Origin: RXOA01 sp964547105
Lineage (GTDB): Bacteria > Bipolaricaulota > Bipolaricaulia > UBA7950 > UBA9294
Direction of reading: 5' to 3'
NCBI GenBank assembly: GCA_964547105.1
Contig: CAZJLO010000004.1
Span: forward strand, 1-64,000
DNA length: 64,000 nt
The first letter of the stretch is position 1. Each line of letters begins with the position of its first letter. The notes beneath the pieces are model-generated. The model saw nothing but the letters and a program-made list of their open reading frames with translations. It was not told the DNA's origin and searched no databases. A program made the translations under genes and the position numbers. Shown here one piece after another: positions 16,406 through 24,139 of the stretch.

Positions 16406-17740
16406 CTAGGGGCAGTTTACATTGCCCTCGATCGAGTTATTCTCCTCGTTTGCTTCCTCTACCCGGCCGAGGCAATCGGCGATGACCTCGTACGATGGAT
16501 TGGGCTCGCCCCCCGGTTTCTCCGCGTTGAGCACGAGTTCGAGCGTCACGCGGCGATCCTGTCCCGGCTGCAGGGAGGGGACCATTGCCATCGCTTCCCG
16601 TTGATCTGCGGTCAGAGAAACATGAAACAAACCGGTGGGTTCCGTGCCATCATTGGTGACATCAACGGTGACCCGGATCTCGCAGACGTACTGCTGCAAC
16701 TGTGTCCAGGTGCAGCTGCAAGCATCGCGAACGAATTCCACGCGGATGTCGGGAAGCGGTGGACCGAGTGTCGTGATTGGCGTTGGAATCGGGATCGGGA
16801 TAAGGCATGGTGCCACCTCCAATGTGATGGTGCGGCTCCACACGAACGGATCGCTGTCCGGCGTGTCGAAGACCTCCCACTCTCCGATGACTTCGTGAGT
16901 TCCTACGTCGAAGAAATTCGGGGGGAACTGAGTGTGCCACATGATCGCGATGACAGATCGTCCCGGTTCGTCGCCGGGCGTGCACATTTCCGTCTGCGTG
17001 AGCGGGACGAGCATTCCGTCGATCCGCAATCTGAAAGCGACATCCGAAGCCGAGAGCTCCGGGCCGAGGAATCCATGCCTGACCCACGACGGCTCGCACC
17101 GAGGAATGGTCTGAGTGTCCGGTCCGCCGATCACCTGAATGCGATTGCCATCGCCCTCGAACAAGTTGAGCGTTGTACATCCGCGGGTCGAGCAGGCACA
17201 GGTGGTTTCGTACCCCGCAGCGAGGATACCCGGACATGCCGACGGTCCAAGAACAGTGAGCGTGATCGGTTTCCCTTCGCAGGTTTGGAGCTGGGCACTG
17301 ACTTCGGCCGGCGTTGTCGGTCCTGCAACGGTGACGGAGACAATGACGGAGCCTCCGGGAAGCAGCCCGGGCCGAGGCAGAAGCGTCGAGCCGAATCCGA
17401 TGGTCGACCAAACCCACCAGGAGGCGCAGCTTCCTGCCGGTAGTTCATGACCCGTCCATCCTGGTGGAGACGCTTGAGCGATCGTCCGCAACACGCCGAC
17501 ACCGGCGACGGCGAAGCTACAGAAGCCGGGGGACCGCGCACTCAAATCGGTGATCGTGTACGTGTACGTGTCTTCCGTTCCGCTTCGCGTTACGCATGTC
17601 TCGACGGCAACACTCCCCGAAGCACCGCCAACAAACGTGCTATCGGTGGCGATGGCGTCCATCGGGCACCTGGCACCGACGGCGATCGTCAATCCGATCA
17701 TGGCGATTGCGGTGATAAGTCCTGTTTTTCCTGCGAGCAT
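16406..17740 (-). CDS. secreted protein with C-terminal CARDB-like domain (444 aa)
   Basis: The ATG at 17740 follows GGAGGTCGC. An N-terminal signal peptide (GLITAIAMIGLTIAVGA) is followed by a Cys-rich extracellular region. Residues about 30-165 (AVETCVTRSGTEDTYTYTITDLS...) match a stretch of the 690-residue protein at 18545-20617. The last 110 residues (DIRVEFVRDACSCTW...EANEENN) look like a CARDB adhesion-type beta-sandwich, in which the D/E-xNN motif is typical. No enzyme motif is seen. It probably acts on the cell surface or is released. Confidence 0.82.
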   Translation of the reverse strand: MLAGKTGLITAIAMIGLTIAVGARCPMDAIATDSTFVGGASGSVAVETCVTRSGTEDTYTYTITDLSARSPGFCSFAVAGVGVLRTIAQASPPGWTGHELPAGSCASWWVWSTIGFGSTLLPRPGLLPGGSVIVSVTVAGPTTPAEVSAQLQTCEGKPITLTVLGPSACPGILAAGYETTCACSTRGCTTLNLFEGDGNRIQVIGGPDTQTIPRCEPSWVRHGFLGPELSASDVAFRLRIDGMLVPLTQTEMCTPGDEPGRSVIAIMWHTQFPPNFFDVGTHEVIGEWEVFDTPDSDPFVWSRTITLEVAPCLIPIPIPTPITTLGPPLPDIRVEFVRDACSCTWTQLQQYVCEIRVTVDVTNDGTEPTGLFHVSLTADQREAMAMVPSLQPGQDRRVTLELVLNAEKPGGEPNPSYEVIADCLGRVEEANEENNSIEGNVNCP

Positions 17741-17895
17741 GGCAGCGACCTCCTGGATCTGGATCCCTTGAATCCCGGCCCAATGCCTGATCAGGCGCTC
17801 CCCTCCGTGAGTTCACAGTTCCGCTACATGGACCGCGGGACCAGAGAACGCAGCCCCGATGGTGCATGAAGCACGAAAGGACGGCGCTTTGGCTA

Positions 17896-17925
17896 GGAGT
17901 ACCGCAAGCTCAATCGGCATGTCAA
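17896..17925 (-). promoter_or_regulatory. candidate promoter for the 444-aa secreted protein
   Basis: Consensus TTGACA (17920-17925, minus strand) with TACTCC (17896-17901) at 18-base spacing. The -10 match is poor and the leader would be about 150 bases. Confidence 0.35.
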
Positions 17926-17959
17926 GTTCCCTTGAAATCGAAGCGGGTGTGGCTCAATC

Positions 17960-17988
17960 TTGACGTCGGAAGCAGGGGCGGGTACACT
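17960..17988 (+). promoter_or_regulatory. sigma-70 type promoter of the FmdB-type gene
   Basis: TTGACG (17960-17965) and TACACT (17983-17988) with 17-base spacing, 74 bases before the ATG at 18063. Confidence 0.65.
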
Positions 17989-18062
17989 TATTAGCAGTTC
18001 CAAAGCTGAACTGCCAGTGATTGAGCGGTAGGTCTACGCTAAATGATGTGGGAGGTTGTACG

Positions 18063-18338
18063 ATGCCGTTGTACCGTTTCGAATGTGAATCCTGTCGGCA
18101 CGAGTTTCGTGTCCTTGCCAGCAACGGCTCGCCAGCTGTTCCTTCATGCCCTGTCTGCGGCGCCAAGAACGTGCGCCGGCTTCTGCCACGCGTAAGCATT
18201 GCCTACAAAGGAAGCGGGTACTACAACACCGACTACCGCGGCAAGAAAAGCAGCGGGGCCAAACCCTCGTCTTCACAGAAGAATCCGCCGAGTGACGCAA
18301 GCTCCGGCAGTTCCTCCAACACGGACGATTCGTCCTAA
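18063..18338 (+). CDS. FmdB-family zinc-ribbon protein
   Basis: Encodes 91 residues; GGGAGG lies 7 bases before the ATG at 18063. The N-terminus MPLYRFECESCRHEFRVLA with Cys pairs CESC and CPVC (SCPVCGAKNVRRLL) is the FmdB/CxxC regulatory zinc-ribbon domain. The C-terminal 40 residues are a Ser/Lys-rich disordered tail. Family members are common small proteins of uncertain, perhaps regulatory, function. Confidence 0.9.
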   Translation: MPLYRFECESCRHEFRVLASNGSPAVPSCPVCGAKNVRRLLPRVSIAYKGSGYYNTDYRGKKSSGAKPSSSQKNPPSDASSGSSSNTDDSS

Positions 18339-18421
18339 CGAGTGCTCCATGGGTGTATGAACGGGATCGAAGGGCGGTCTTGCCGTCCGGGTTCCGTCCC
18401 GATGGGATGAATCAACTGCGA

Positions 18422-18452
18422 TTGACGCGCTGGTCCCTTTTGCGCCTATACT
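18422..18452 (+). promoter_or_regulatory. candidate promoter for the 690-aa secreted protein
   Basis: TTGACG (18422-18427) and TATACT (18447-18452) are good hexamers, but the 19-base spacing is long. It lies about 90 bases before the start codon. Confidence 0.4.
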
Positions 18453-18544
18453 GGACATCGGGAGATCCGCGAGCGCGCAGCCAGCGTTGCTTTGTCCTGC
18501 GCTTGCAGCGACCTCCCTCGGTACCCAGGCAGGGAGGGATGATC

Positions 18545-20617
18545 ATGAAACGCGGGAAAACACGTAGGCAGGCAACAGCCTGGATAACCTTCATCTTCAT
18601 CATGTTGGCTGCAACCGTTGCGGGCACGGCTCAAGCCGAATTTGGGGAGATCGTCCGGTTCGAGGTGAGCGATCTTCATCTGATTAGCTGGGACAGCAAG
18701 CCGAATTGGGCTCCTTTCTGGACGGGGCCGATCGAAGCGGCAACGATCGCGGCCTGGTTCCACGATCACGGATTCCCACGATTGCTGACGGATCTCAATG
18801 GCGATGGCGTGGTCAATGAGCTTGACACAATCGAGCTTGCGGATGACCTCGGCCGGATTCCAATGAGGACCGAGCAGCGTGGATTCACGACCGATGCCAG
18901 GCTTGTGCAAGCCCTCGCATCGTACGTTGCCGAAAGGTATCCAGACCAGTTTGTGTTAAAACTGTACGATACGGGATTCCCGATCGAGTACGCACAAGAT
19001 ATCGGCATTCCGTTTGCGGTTGACGCCGTTCCGGGGATCGAAATGATCATCGAACCGGAGCCGAACTTTGCCAGCTATCGGTTCGAACTGCAGTCGGCCG
19101 AAGGCGTGATTCTTGGAATCGCGCAATCTGACGAGATCAATGAGTTCTTCGCCGGCAGGTCATTCCTGCTCGACCCGATCGACGAGCAGATGTACGGCAT
19201 CGACATGGTCTGGGCCAAAGAGGACTTCTGGACATCGGGAACCCAGGGACAGATCCTCGCCACGGAAGCACGTCAGACCGATGCGTTCTATGTGTTGATC
19301 GAGGGATCGTGGCGTCTGGTCGAGTTCATGCTCGCACTGTCGCCGGCGGTCGAGCCCGGTGAGGGCGATCCCGGTCAACAAGAGCGCCCCTGTCCCGAGG
19401 ATGCCGTTGCCTACGATGTCACGACGACGGATACTCCGTACGGACGGGTGGAAATCGAAGAGTGCGTGACGCGTGAAAACGACGTGGATACCTACACTTA
19501 CACCGTCCGCAACATCAGCTTCCTGTTCAATGATTGTGGCATCTGCTGGTTCGCGATTCCCAATTTCCTTGGACTGCCTACGATCGATCAGACCGGCCCG
19601 GCAAGTTGGTTCGTCAATCCCTATACGTTCCCTGTCGGGTGGGACTGGCACGCACCGCTTGGCAGTTGCGGCATCGTTCCCGGCGGATCTGCCGTGTTCG
19701 AGTTCTCGGTTCCCGGCCCGACGGTCGACATCTTCCTGAACGGTGGTGTGATGGGATGCCCGACGGCCATCTATCCTGTGCCAATCAACGGTGCGGTTGA
19801 GACGGTGACCGAGAGCGACGGAATCCGAGAGCTGCGGCGACCGGTGGCGGTTCGAACAACCGGACCCGGTGAAGGTCCGGGACCTTGTCCCGATCTGATT
19901 GCCGAAGTGATGCGTGTCGTGTGCGACCCGATGCTTGGCCAGTATGCTGTCGTGATCACCGGACGAGTGGTCAACATCGGGACAGCGCCGGCCGGCCCAT
20001 CCGAAGCGGCGGTCGCCGCGACCTACGGCGGAGTCACGGAACCGGTTCCACCGCTTGCCCCGGGAGACGACTACGTCTTCACCAGGACGGTGTACATTCC
20101 GGCAGGCGCAGGTCCGGTCTGCCCGCTTGAAGTCAACGTGAGGGCGGATTCGGGAGGAGTGATCCCCGAGTGCGACGAGGACAACAACGTTGGGTTGGGC
20201 GATGTGTGCTGTGAGGATGTCCCGACGCAAGAAGAAGGATGCCCTGATCCGTACGTGCGATCGCTCTCGGCGTGTTACTATCAGACAGGCGTCACGGGAG
20301 CCGTGTCGTATGCGGTCGAAGTGAGCTTGAGCGTGCGAAATCAAGGGGATGCGACGGCGGAAGATGTGGATGTGGACCTCAATGTTGACGGGAACTTGCA
20401 TACCGTCCATCTGGGGGATCTTGCTCCGGCGATGACCACGTCGACCACGGTCACAGTGAACCTTGGTACGTCCGTATCATTCCCGATCCCGGTGATCGCG
20501 CAGGTCGATCCGGACAACGACATCGACGAGAGCTGCTACCCAAGCCCTGACGGAGAATTCAACAACGTGGATGCGACGACCGTTGGTCGGAACGACTACT
20601 GTCACACCGTCAACTAG
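18545..20617 (+). CDS. secreted protein with dockerin-like motif and two CARDB domains (690 aa)
   Basis: The ATG at 18545 is 7 bases after AGGGAGG; another ATG at 18539 sits too close to that site. A signal peptide (ITFIFIMLAATVAGTAQA) is followed by a domain holding one calcium-loop motif, DLNGDGVVNELDTIEL, as in dockerin repeats. Next comes a region shared with the 444-residue protein (EECVTRENDVDTYTYTVRN..., LGSCGIVPGGS). Two CARDB-like domains end the protein (PDLIAEVMRVVC...ECDEDNN and PDPYVRSLSACY...DPDNDID). It seems to be a surface or released adhesion/scaffold protein; no catalytic site is visible. A GC-rich hairpin follows the stop. Confidence 0.85.
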   Translation: MKRGKTRRQATAWITFIFIMLAATVAGTAQAEFGEIVRFEVSDLHLISWDSKPNWAPFWTGPIEAATIAAWFHDHGFPRLLTDLNGDGVVNELDTIELADDLGRIPMRTEQRGFTTDARLVQALASYVAERYPDQFVLKLYDTGFPIEYAQDIGIPFAVDAVPGIEMIIEPEPNFASYRFELQSAEGVILGIAQSDEINEFFAGRSFLLDPIDEQMYGIDMVWAKEDFWTSGTQGQILATEARQTDAFYVLIEGSWRLVEFMLALSPAVEPGEGDPGQQERPCPEDAVAYDVTTTDTPYGRVEIEECVTRENDVDTYTYTVRNISFLFNDCGICWFAIPNFLGLPTIDQTGPASWFVNPYTFPVGWDWHAPLGSCGIVPGGSAVFEFSVPGPTVDIFLNGGVMGCPTAIYPVPINGAVETVTESDGIRELRRPVAVRTTGPGEGPGPCPDLIAEVMRVVCDPMLGQYAVVITGRVVNIGTAPAGPSEAAVAATYGGVTEPVPPLAPGDDYVFTRTVYIPAGAGPVCPLEVNVRADSGGVIPECDEDNNVGLGDVCCEDVPTQEEGCPDPYVRSLSACYYQTGVTGAVSYAVEVSLSVRNQGDATAEDVDVDLNVDGNLHTVHLGDLAPAMTTSTTVTVNLGTSVSFPIPVIAQVDPDNDIDESCYPSPDGEFNNVDATTVGRNDYCHTVN

Positions 20618-20633
20618 ACGAGATCAAGTTCCG

Positions 20634-20670
20634 GGGGGGAGGATGGCCGAGGCCGCCCTCCCCCCTTGCT
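20634..20670 (+). terminator. GC-rich hairpin after the 690-aa protein gene
   Basis: GGGGGGAGG (20634-20642) pairs with CCTCCCCCC (20657-20665), followed by TTGCTT. It lies between two convergent genes. The T-run is poor, but the stem is very strong. Confidence 0.5.
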
Positions 20671-20682
20671 TCGCGAAGAAGG

Positions 20683-21924
20683 TCAGGGCGATAGCGGCTT
20701 TCGCGTCCGCCGAACGGTTCGCTTGCGGTGCCGGATACGCAGACAGGACGTCGGACAGGTGTCCAAGCAGGATCCGCACAGGAGACAATCGGCGGAATCC
20801 ACGACGCCGGCGGTGCAGGTGCCGGATGCACACGATTGCGAACACAAGCCACATGCCGAGCAGCGGTCGTCTCGCTCGAGGCGGAATAGGCTGAATCGCG
20901 ACAGGATGGAGAGAAGTGCCCCAAGGGGACAGCCGTACGTGCAGAATGGGCGGTAGAGGAGGATCGATGCCACGGCCGTCAGCCCAGTCAATGCGATCGT
21001 GAGAGGCGTCCCGCCCCACAAGAACAGAGCCTTGAACGGCGTTCCTCCGGCGAGGGTCAGCGTGTTGGTGGCGATGATGCGAGCGACAAGGTAGATGAGC
21101 AATCCATACTTGCTCCAGCGAAGCGCACGATCCAACCGATTCGGCAAGCGGACACTCCATCGCCGTAGGTGGAGCCACTCCTGAATGGCTCCGAACGGGC
21201 AGACATACCCGCAAAAGACGCGCCCAAGGACAAGTGCAAGCACCGCAGGAATGGCGAACAGCACCAGGTAGGCCGTGTTCCACTTGAGAACGACATTCTG
21301 CACCGCTGTGAGCGGGCAGAGAAAGCCTCCTAGCGCGAATCCGAGGGTGATGATCGAAACAAGCAGCACCCATCTTCGCCAGCGGAAGCGGCGAGTAAGG
21401 ATGACGAATAGGGCAACAGCGCTCACGCCAAGAAGCGCAAGCAGTTTCATCAACTGATCGTGCATGAAGAACGCCGAAGACACTGCGGAAGATGCCTCCG
21501 CTTGGCCCCATTCGGAGGTCTCACCGAAGCCACCCGGGCTGGCAAACGAATCAGTCCCGGATGTACTTCCGCTGCCGAACGGAGAAGCGGTGGCGAGATC
21601 TGATTCGAATGTGCTGGACGAACCGAAGCCAGACGGCGATTCGGCACAGGATTCGGGGTTCACCGCCGTTGCGATCGGAAGCCCCGCTTCGGACTGGGGA
21701 AGCTTGGTATCGGTATCAACGATCGAAGTCTCTCGATCCGGGTCGGCGCCGATATCCTCGACACCGGCACGCACAGGGAAACGATTGGTGTCGTTGAAAT
21801 GAGGCGTTGCGCCGAAGCCGTCCGTCGGAACCCCCTGGCCGGATGCTGCAAAGACGATCGATCCGAAGAGGATGATGCCGAGGATGGTGTAGGCAAGCCG
21901 CCGTGTGCGATCGATTGCTGTCAT
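20683..21924 (-). CDS. NapH/NosR-like membrane iron-sulfur protein with low-complexity periplasmic insert
   Basis: Encodes 413 residues. After a signal-anchor (10-27) comes about 125 residues of Ser/Gly/Phe-rich sequence (GFGSSSTFE, SPFGSGSTSG, SPGGFGE), then about five membrane helices. The polyferredoxin core has CxxxCP pairs at 238-243 (CGYVCP) and 328-333 (CTYGCP) and two 4Fe-4S motifs at Cys 355/358/361/365 and 380/383/386/390. This is the NapH/NosR/CcoG-type electron-transfer family at the inner membrane. It lies 12 bases after a secreted unknown protein, so the two may form one electron-transfer unit. The redox partner is unknown. Confidence 0.85.
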   Translation of the reverse strand: MTAIDRTRRLAYTILGIILFGSIVFAASGQGVPTDGFGATPHFNDTNRFPVRAGVEDIGADPDRETSIVDTDTKLPQSEAGLPIATAVNPESCAESPSGFGSSSTFESDLATASPFGSGSTSGTDSFASPGGFGETSEWGQAEASSAVSSAFFMHDQLMKLLALLGVSAVALFVILTRRFRWRRWVLLVSIITLGFALGGFLCPLTAVQNVVLKWNTAYLVLFAIPAVLALVLGRVFCGYVCPFGAIQEWLHLRRWSVRLPNRLDRALRWSKYGLLIYLVARIIATNTLTLAGGTPFKALFLWGGTPLTIALTGLTAVASILLYRPFCTYGCPLGALLSILSRFSLFRLERDDRCSACGLCSQSCASGTCTAGVVDSADCLLCGSCLDTCPTSCLRIRHRKRTVRRTRKPLSP

Positions 21925-21936
21925 GATCGACGGAGA

Positions 21937-22593
21937 TCAGCCTTGCGATGAGACGAACGAATCGAGGCGGAGGAAGTGGCTCTCGGAAACGACCAGCAGA
22001 GGAACCCGGTCTTCGGTCGTGTAGAACAAGGTCGCCGGTCCGAGGTCACGGCCAAGGCCGACATTCGAAAGAGCCGGAAGCTCGAATCGCTCCGTGCCGG
22101 CCAGAAGCCAACCGTCTTCCACGGAGCAGGTTTCCTGCAGGACGGAGATCTCGAGGCCGTCCGGTGCCTCAAATGGGAACACGCCAATCGTTGCCGCTGA
22201 CCATGCAGTCCCTTCGGTACCTGGAGCCACGCGGATTGGCAGCGTTTTCTCCTCATAGCCCTCTTTGCTGCAATCCTTGGAGATCGTCACGCCCCCATCA
22301 CCCACCTCGGCAAGGGATACGAGCAGCCAGGTTTCGTACAAGCCGCCGCCCAGATCCTGCCAGTCCGTTTGGTCGAGAACCTGGATGTGACTCCAGGCGA
22401 ACTGGTATTCATCCGTTCCGGGTAGCGTGCAGTTGTTGTGGGTCTTCTGAACGCGCACGCCGATCTCTCCAACGGTGCCCAACGGAGCCTCCACATCCCC
22501 ATAGCTGAACGTGAACGTGCACGCCCACGCCGCCATGGAGGCGGCGGCGACCGATAGCGCAGCCAACGCAATGAATCTGGGTATCCTGTTCAT
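21937..22593 (-). CDS. secreted protein of unknown function (218 aa)
   Basis: The ATG at 22593 has AGGAGA upstream; longer frames are Arg-rich and unsupported. A signal peptide (FIALAALSVAAASMAAWA) is followed directly by Cys (CTFTFSYGDVEAPLGTVGEIGVRV). Three more Cys (NNCTLPG, KDCSKEG, ETCSVED) could make disulfides or bind metal. I do not recognise a family. The gene sits in one unit with the downstream NapH/NosR-like protein, so a role as its periplasmic partner is plausible. Confidence 0.75.
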   Translation of the reverse strand: MNRIPRFIALAALSVAAASMAAWACTFTFSYGDVEAPLGTVGEIGVRVQKTHNNCTLPGTDEYQFAWSHIQVLDQTDWQDLGGGLYETWLLVSLAEVGDGGVTISKDCSKEGYEEKTLPIRVAPGTEGTAWSAATIGVFPFEAPDGLEISVLQETCSVEDGWLLAGTERFELPALSNVGLGRDLGPATLFYTTEDRVPLLVVSESHFLRLDSFVSSQG

Positions 22594-22946
22594 CCGCTCG
22601 TTCTCTCCTGTTCCCCTGGAATCCGACTTCCGGTGTTCAAGACAGACTCTACCGATGCTTTGTGGAGAAGCGATGGCGCTTGTTCGTCGCCGATGTGAAA
22701 GCCGGAATGCTCTCCGTTTCGGAGGGGGGGCATCCACCGTCATTCCGTGATCGCGGATTGGGGAGTCCGCTCGAAGATTGTCAGGTCTCAGAGTGCTGCA
22801 GGTTCGTTGGCGAGACTCGCTCTCCAATCAGGTAGGTGCGAATCCCGCGCGGGCCCCCGGGGCGGGCAAAGGGGCTCCGCGCGGCGGGCCCGGGCAGTCG
22901 ATGTCCGAGCCCGTGGCAAAACGCGGGTGGGAAAGAATGGCGGCCC
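22594..22946. other. 353-bp stretch without a convincing gene
   Basis: Holds a very GC-rich segment (about 22850-22900) with self-complementary GGGCCC/CCCGGG blocks that may fold as RNA. No T-run follows, and no tRNA cloverleaf or conserved ncRNA motif was found. Confidence 0.5.
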
Positions 22947-23255
22947 CTATCCGCCGGAGGCTGCATCCCGGTCCCGATTCACGGCCGGGAAAACAATCGG
23001 ACCGCCCTGAGCCAACTGCTCGTCAAACGAGCGGAGCATCGCGCTGCCTCGCCCCTCGCCGTGGGTGATGAGGTCGAGCGATGCACGGACAACCCGCTCC
23101 CGGACCTGCTCGTGCAGTTCAGGCGTGCGCTCCAGCTCGCGAAGCAGGTCATCCATTCCCGCATTGATCGGAAGGCGGACCCGCTTCTCCAGTCTCTTCG
23201 GGGATCGTGATCCCGACGGCATCAGCACCACAGTGATCTCTCGTTCCTTGGACAT
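22947..23255 (-). CDS. small hypothetical protein (102 aa)
   Basis: Starts MSKEREITVVLMPSGSRSPKRLEKRV with GAGGAGG upstream. Its ATG overlaps the TAA of the upstream frame (TAATG), suggesting coupled translation. The middle (MDDLLRELERTPELHEQVRERVV) is a charged helix; there is no signal peptide or membrane segment. No family recognised. Confidence 0.6.
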   Translation of the reverse strand: MSKEREITVVLMPSGSRSPKRLEKRVRLPINAGMDDLLRELERTPELHEQVRERVVRASLDLITHGEGRGSAMLRSFDEQLAQGGPIVFPAVNRDRDAASGG

Positions 23256-23713
23256 TATGGGGATCGCCTCCTCGTTATGGAGTCGAAGCCGGCGTTACCC
23301 GGCAGGCCGCGGCGGGGTGCTCCGGACACAGCCGGAGCACCCTCGCGGTTGGTCGTGACAAGGACCAAGGAGGTTTGTGCGTCATTTTGCCCACGGGTCG
23401 GGGGATTGGCTTCGACGGACGGACTGCGATGCCAATGGCCATCGCTCAAGAGCCCGGATGGCGTTCGGCGGCTGCGCCGGCGGGCGTTCTCCAGGGAGCC
23501 AGAAGCGCCACGGATGGGGCCGCGGCCGGGTCCCAAACGGCGCCGCAGAAGGTGAGCGGCAACGCATGTGCCGATGATGATCCCGGCCTGGATCTGCGTA
23601 GGAGGGGGGCAGAAAACGAGCATCCTCGTCTCTTGCTCGGAGTCGGCACGGACCAGGCATTCCGATGTGTTCTCGTACGTCGTGTTGCCGTAGATCGGAT
23701 CCATCTTGACCAT
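23255..23713 (-). CDS. hypothetical protein (152 aa), doubtful 3' half
   Basis: The ATG at 23713 has a strong site (GGGAGG, 7 bases upstream). The first 60 residues (MVKMDPIYGNTTYENTSECL..., QAGIIIGTCVAAHLL) look like a real protein with a short hydrophobic stretch. The rest is Arg/Pro-rich and crosses an 11-bp hairpin (23315-23342), so it may be out of frame or noncoding. The stop overlaps the next gene as TAATG, which favours the full frame. The opposite strand also has a site (AAGGAGG near 23370) before a TTG/GTG frame, so strand assignment is not certain. Confidence 0.42.
   Translation of the reverse strand: MVKMDPIYGNTTYENTSECLVRADSEQETRMLVFCPPPTQIQAGIIIGTCVAAHLLRRRLGPGRGPIRGASGSLENARRRSRRTPSGLLSDGHWHRSPSVEANPPTRGQNDAQTSLVLVTTNREGAPAVSGAPRRGLPGNAGFDSITRRRSP
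23315..23342. repeat. perfect 11-bp inverted repeat
   Basis: GGGTGCTCCGG (23315-23325) and CCGGAGCACCC (23332-23342) flank a 6-base loop. No T-run on either side; it could be an mRNA hairpin between or within the two small genes. Confidence 0.6.
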
Positions 23714-23760
23714 TGCGGTCACCTCCCGTTTCCCCGATCCGCAGCAGCGGCCGGGATCTG

Positions 23761-23785
23761 CCTTGAGCTCTACAGGCGCTCAAGG
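23761..23785. repeat. 8-bp inverted repeat upstream of small genes
   Basis: CCTTGAGC (23761-23768) and GCTCAAGG (23778-23785) with a 9-base spacer lie about 50 bases ahead of the ATG at 23713. This is a possible operator or leader hairpin. Confidence 0.4.
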
Positions 23786-23855
23786 TCGATGATGAGGCAT
23801 GCTTCCCGCGAAGCTTGCCCCGCGTCCGGGTTCGCCCAAGGAACTCGAACGCGAC

Positions 23856-23886
23856 AAAGAAAAAGACCGCAGCAATCGCTGCAGTC
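23856..23886 (-). terminator. rho-independent terminator
   Basis: On the minus strand a 9-bp stem (GACTGCAGC with GCTGCGGTC, one G-T pair) closes a GATT loop and is followed by TTTTTCTTT. It ends the compact unit that starts at 24033. Confidence 0.7.
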
Positions 23887-23919
23887 GTCTTGGCCGGACT
23901 CTCTCTGCGGGAACTCTGA

Positions 23920-24030
23920 CTACATTCCGCGCAAAGACGGCCCGACCGTAATCATCTGGACCGTATGACGCGCAAAAAGGCTCTGCGGGCAGCTGCACCA
24001 GCTCATCGCAAACCTCTTCGTGCGTTTCAT
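23920..24030 (-). CDS. possible micropeptide of 36 (or 28) residues
   Basis: The frame runs MKRTKRFAMSWCSCPQSLFARH and ends ...SLRGM. The second ATG (24006) has AAGAGG 7 bases upstream and gives 28 residues with CSC near its N-terminus. The first ATG (24030) would be nearly leaderless. No family is recognised. The unit may instead act as RNA. Confidence 0.35.
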   Translation of the reverse strand: MKRTKRFAMSWCSCPQSLFARHTVQMITVGPSLRGM

Positions 24031-24039
24031 GACGTATGC

Positions 24040-24067
24040 ATTATAGGCAGCACTATCTGAGTTTCAA
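24040..24067 (-). promoter_or_regulatory. strong sigma-70 type promoter
   Basis: TTGAAA (24062-24067, minus strand) and perfect TATAAT (24040-24045) with 16-base spacing, the best promoter match seen in the window. Confidence 0.7.
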
Positions 24068-24139
24068 GAGAGGATTCGGGCGTACTCCCGCGTGGAGGAG
24101 GGTGACTTGCGAGTCGAACCGCGTTTGGGATGGCTGTGG

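Larger units (their letters stand above)
17741..18062. other. 322-bp divergent intergenic region with two promoter candidates
   Basis: Separates the minus-strand secreted protein and the plus-strand FmdB-type gene. It holds a good plus-strand promoter (17960-17988) and a weaker minus-strand one (17896-17925). No RNA gene is visible. Confidence 0.6.
23856..24033 (-). ncRNA. compact ~178-nt transcription unit: small RNA or micropeptide mRNA
   Basis: A near-consensus promoter (24040-24067) and an intrinsic terminator (23856-23886) bracket about 178 bases on the minus strand. The transcript would also hold a 28- or 36-codon frame (23920-24030). I could not match it to 6S, SRP, RNase P or tmRNA motifs. 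Confidence 0.45.

Noticed and set aside
15665..17443. Long plus-strand open frame (592 codons)
   Set aside because: It is the antisense of the 444-residue secreted protein and neighbouring small genes, is rich in Arg/His, and lacks a ribosome site or family match.
22770..22880. tRNA-like sequence (GGTAGGTGCGAATCCCGC)
   Set aside because: The T-arm pairs badly, no acceptor stem partner exists upstream, and no anticodon arm can be drawn.
23780..23900. Hydrophobic frame (KTTAAIAAVFFFVAFEFLG) through the terminator
   Set aside because: No start codon between the preceding in-frame stop and the hydrophobic part; the stem plus U-run explains the sequence better.
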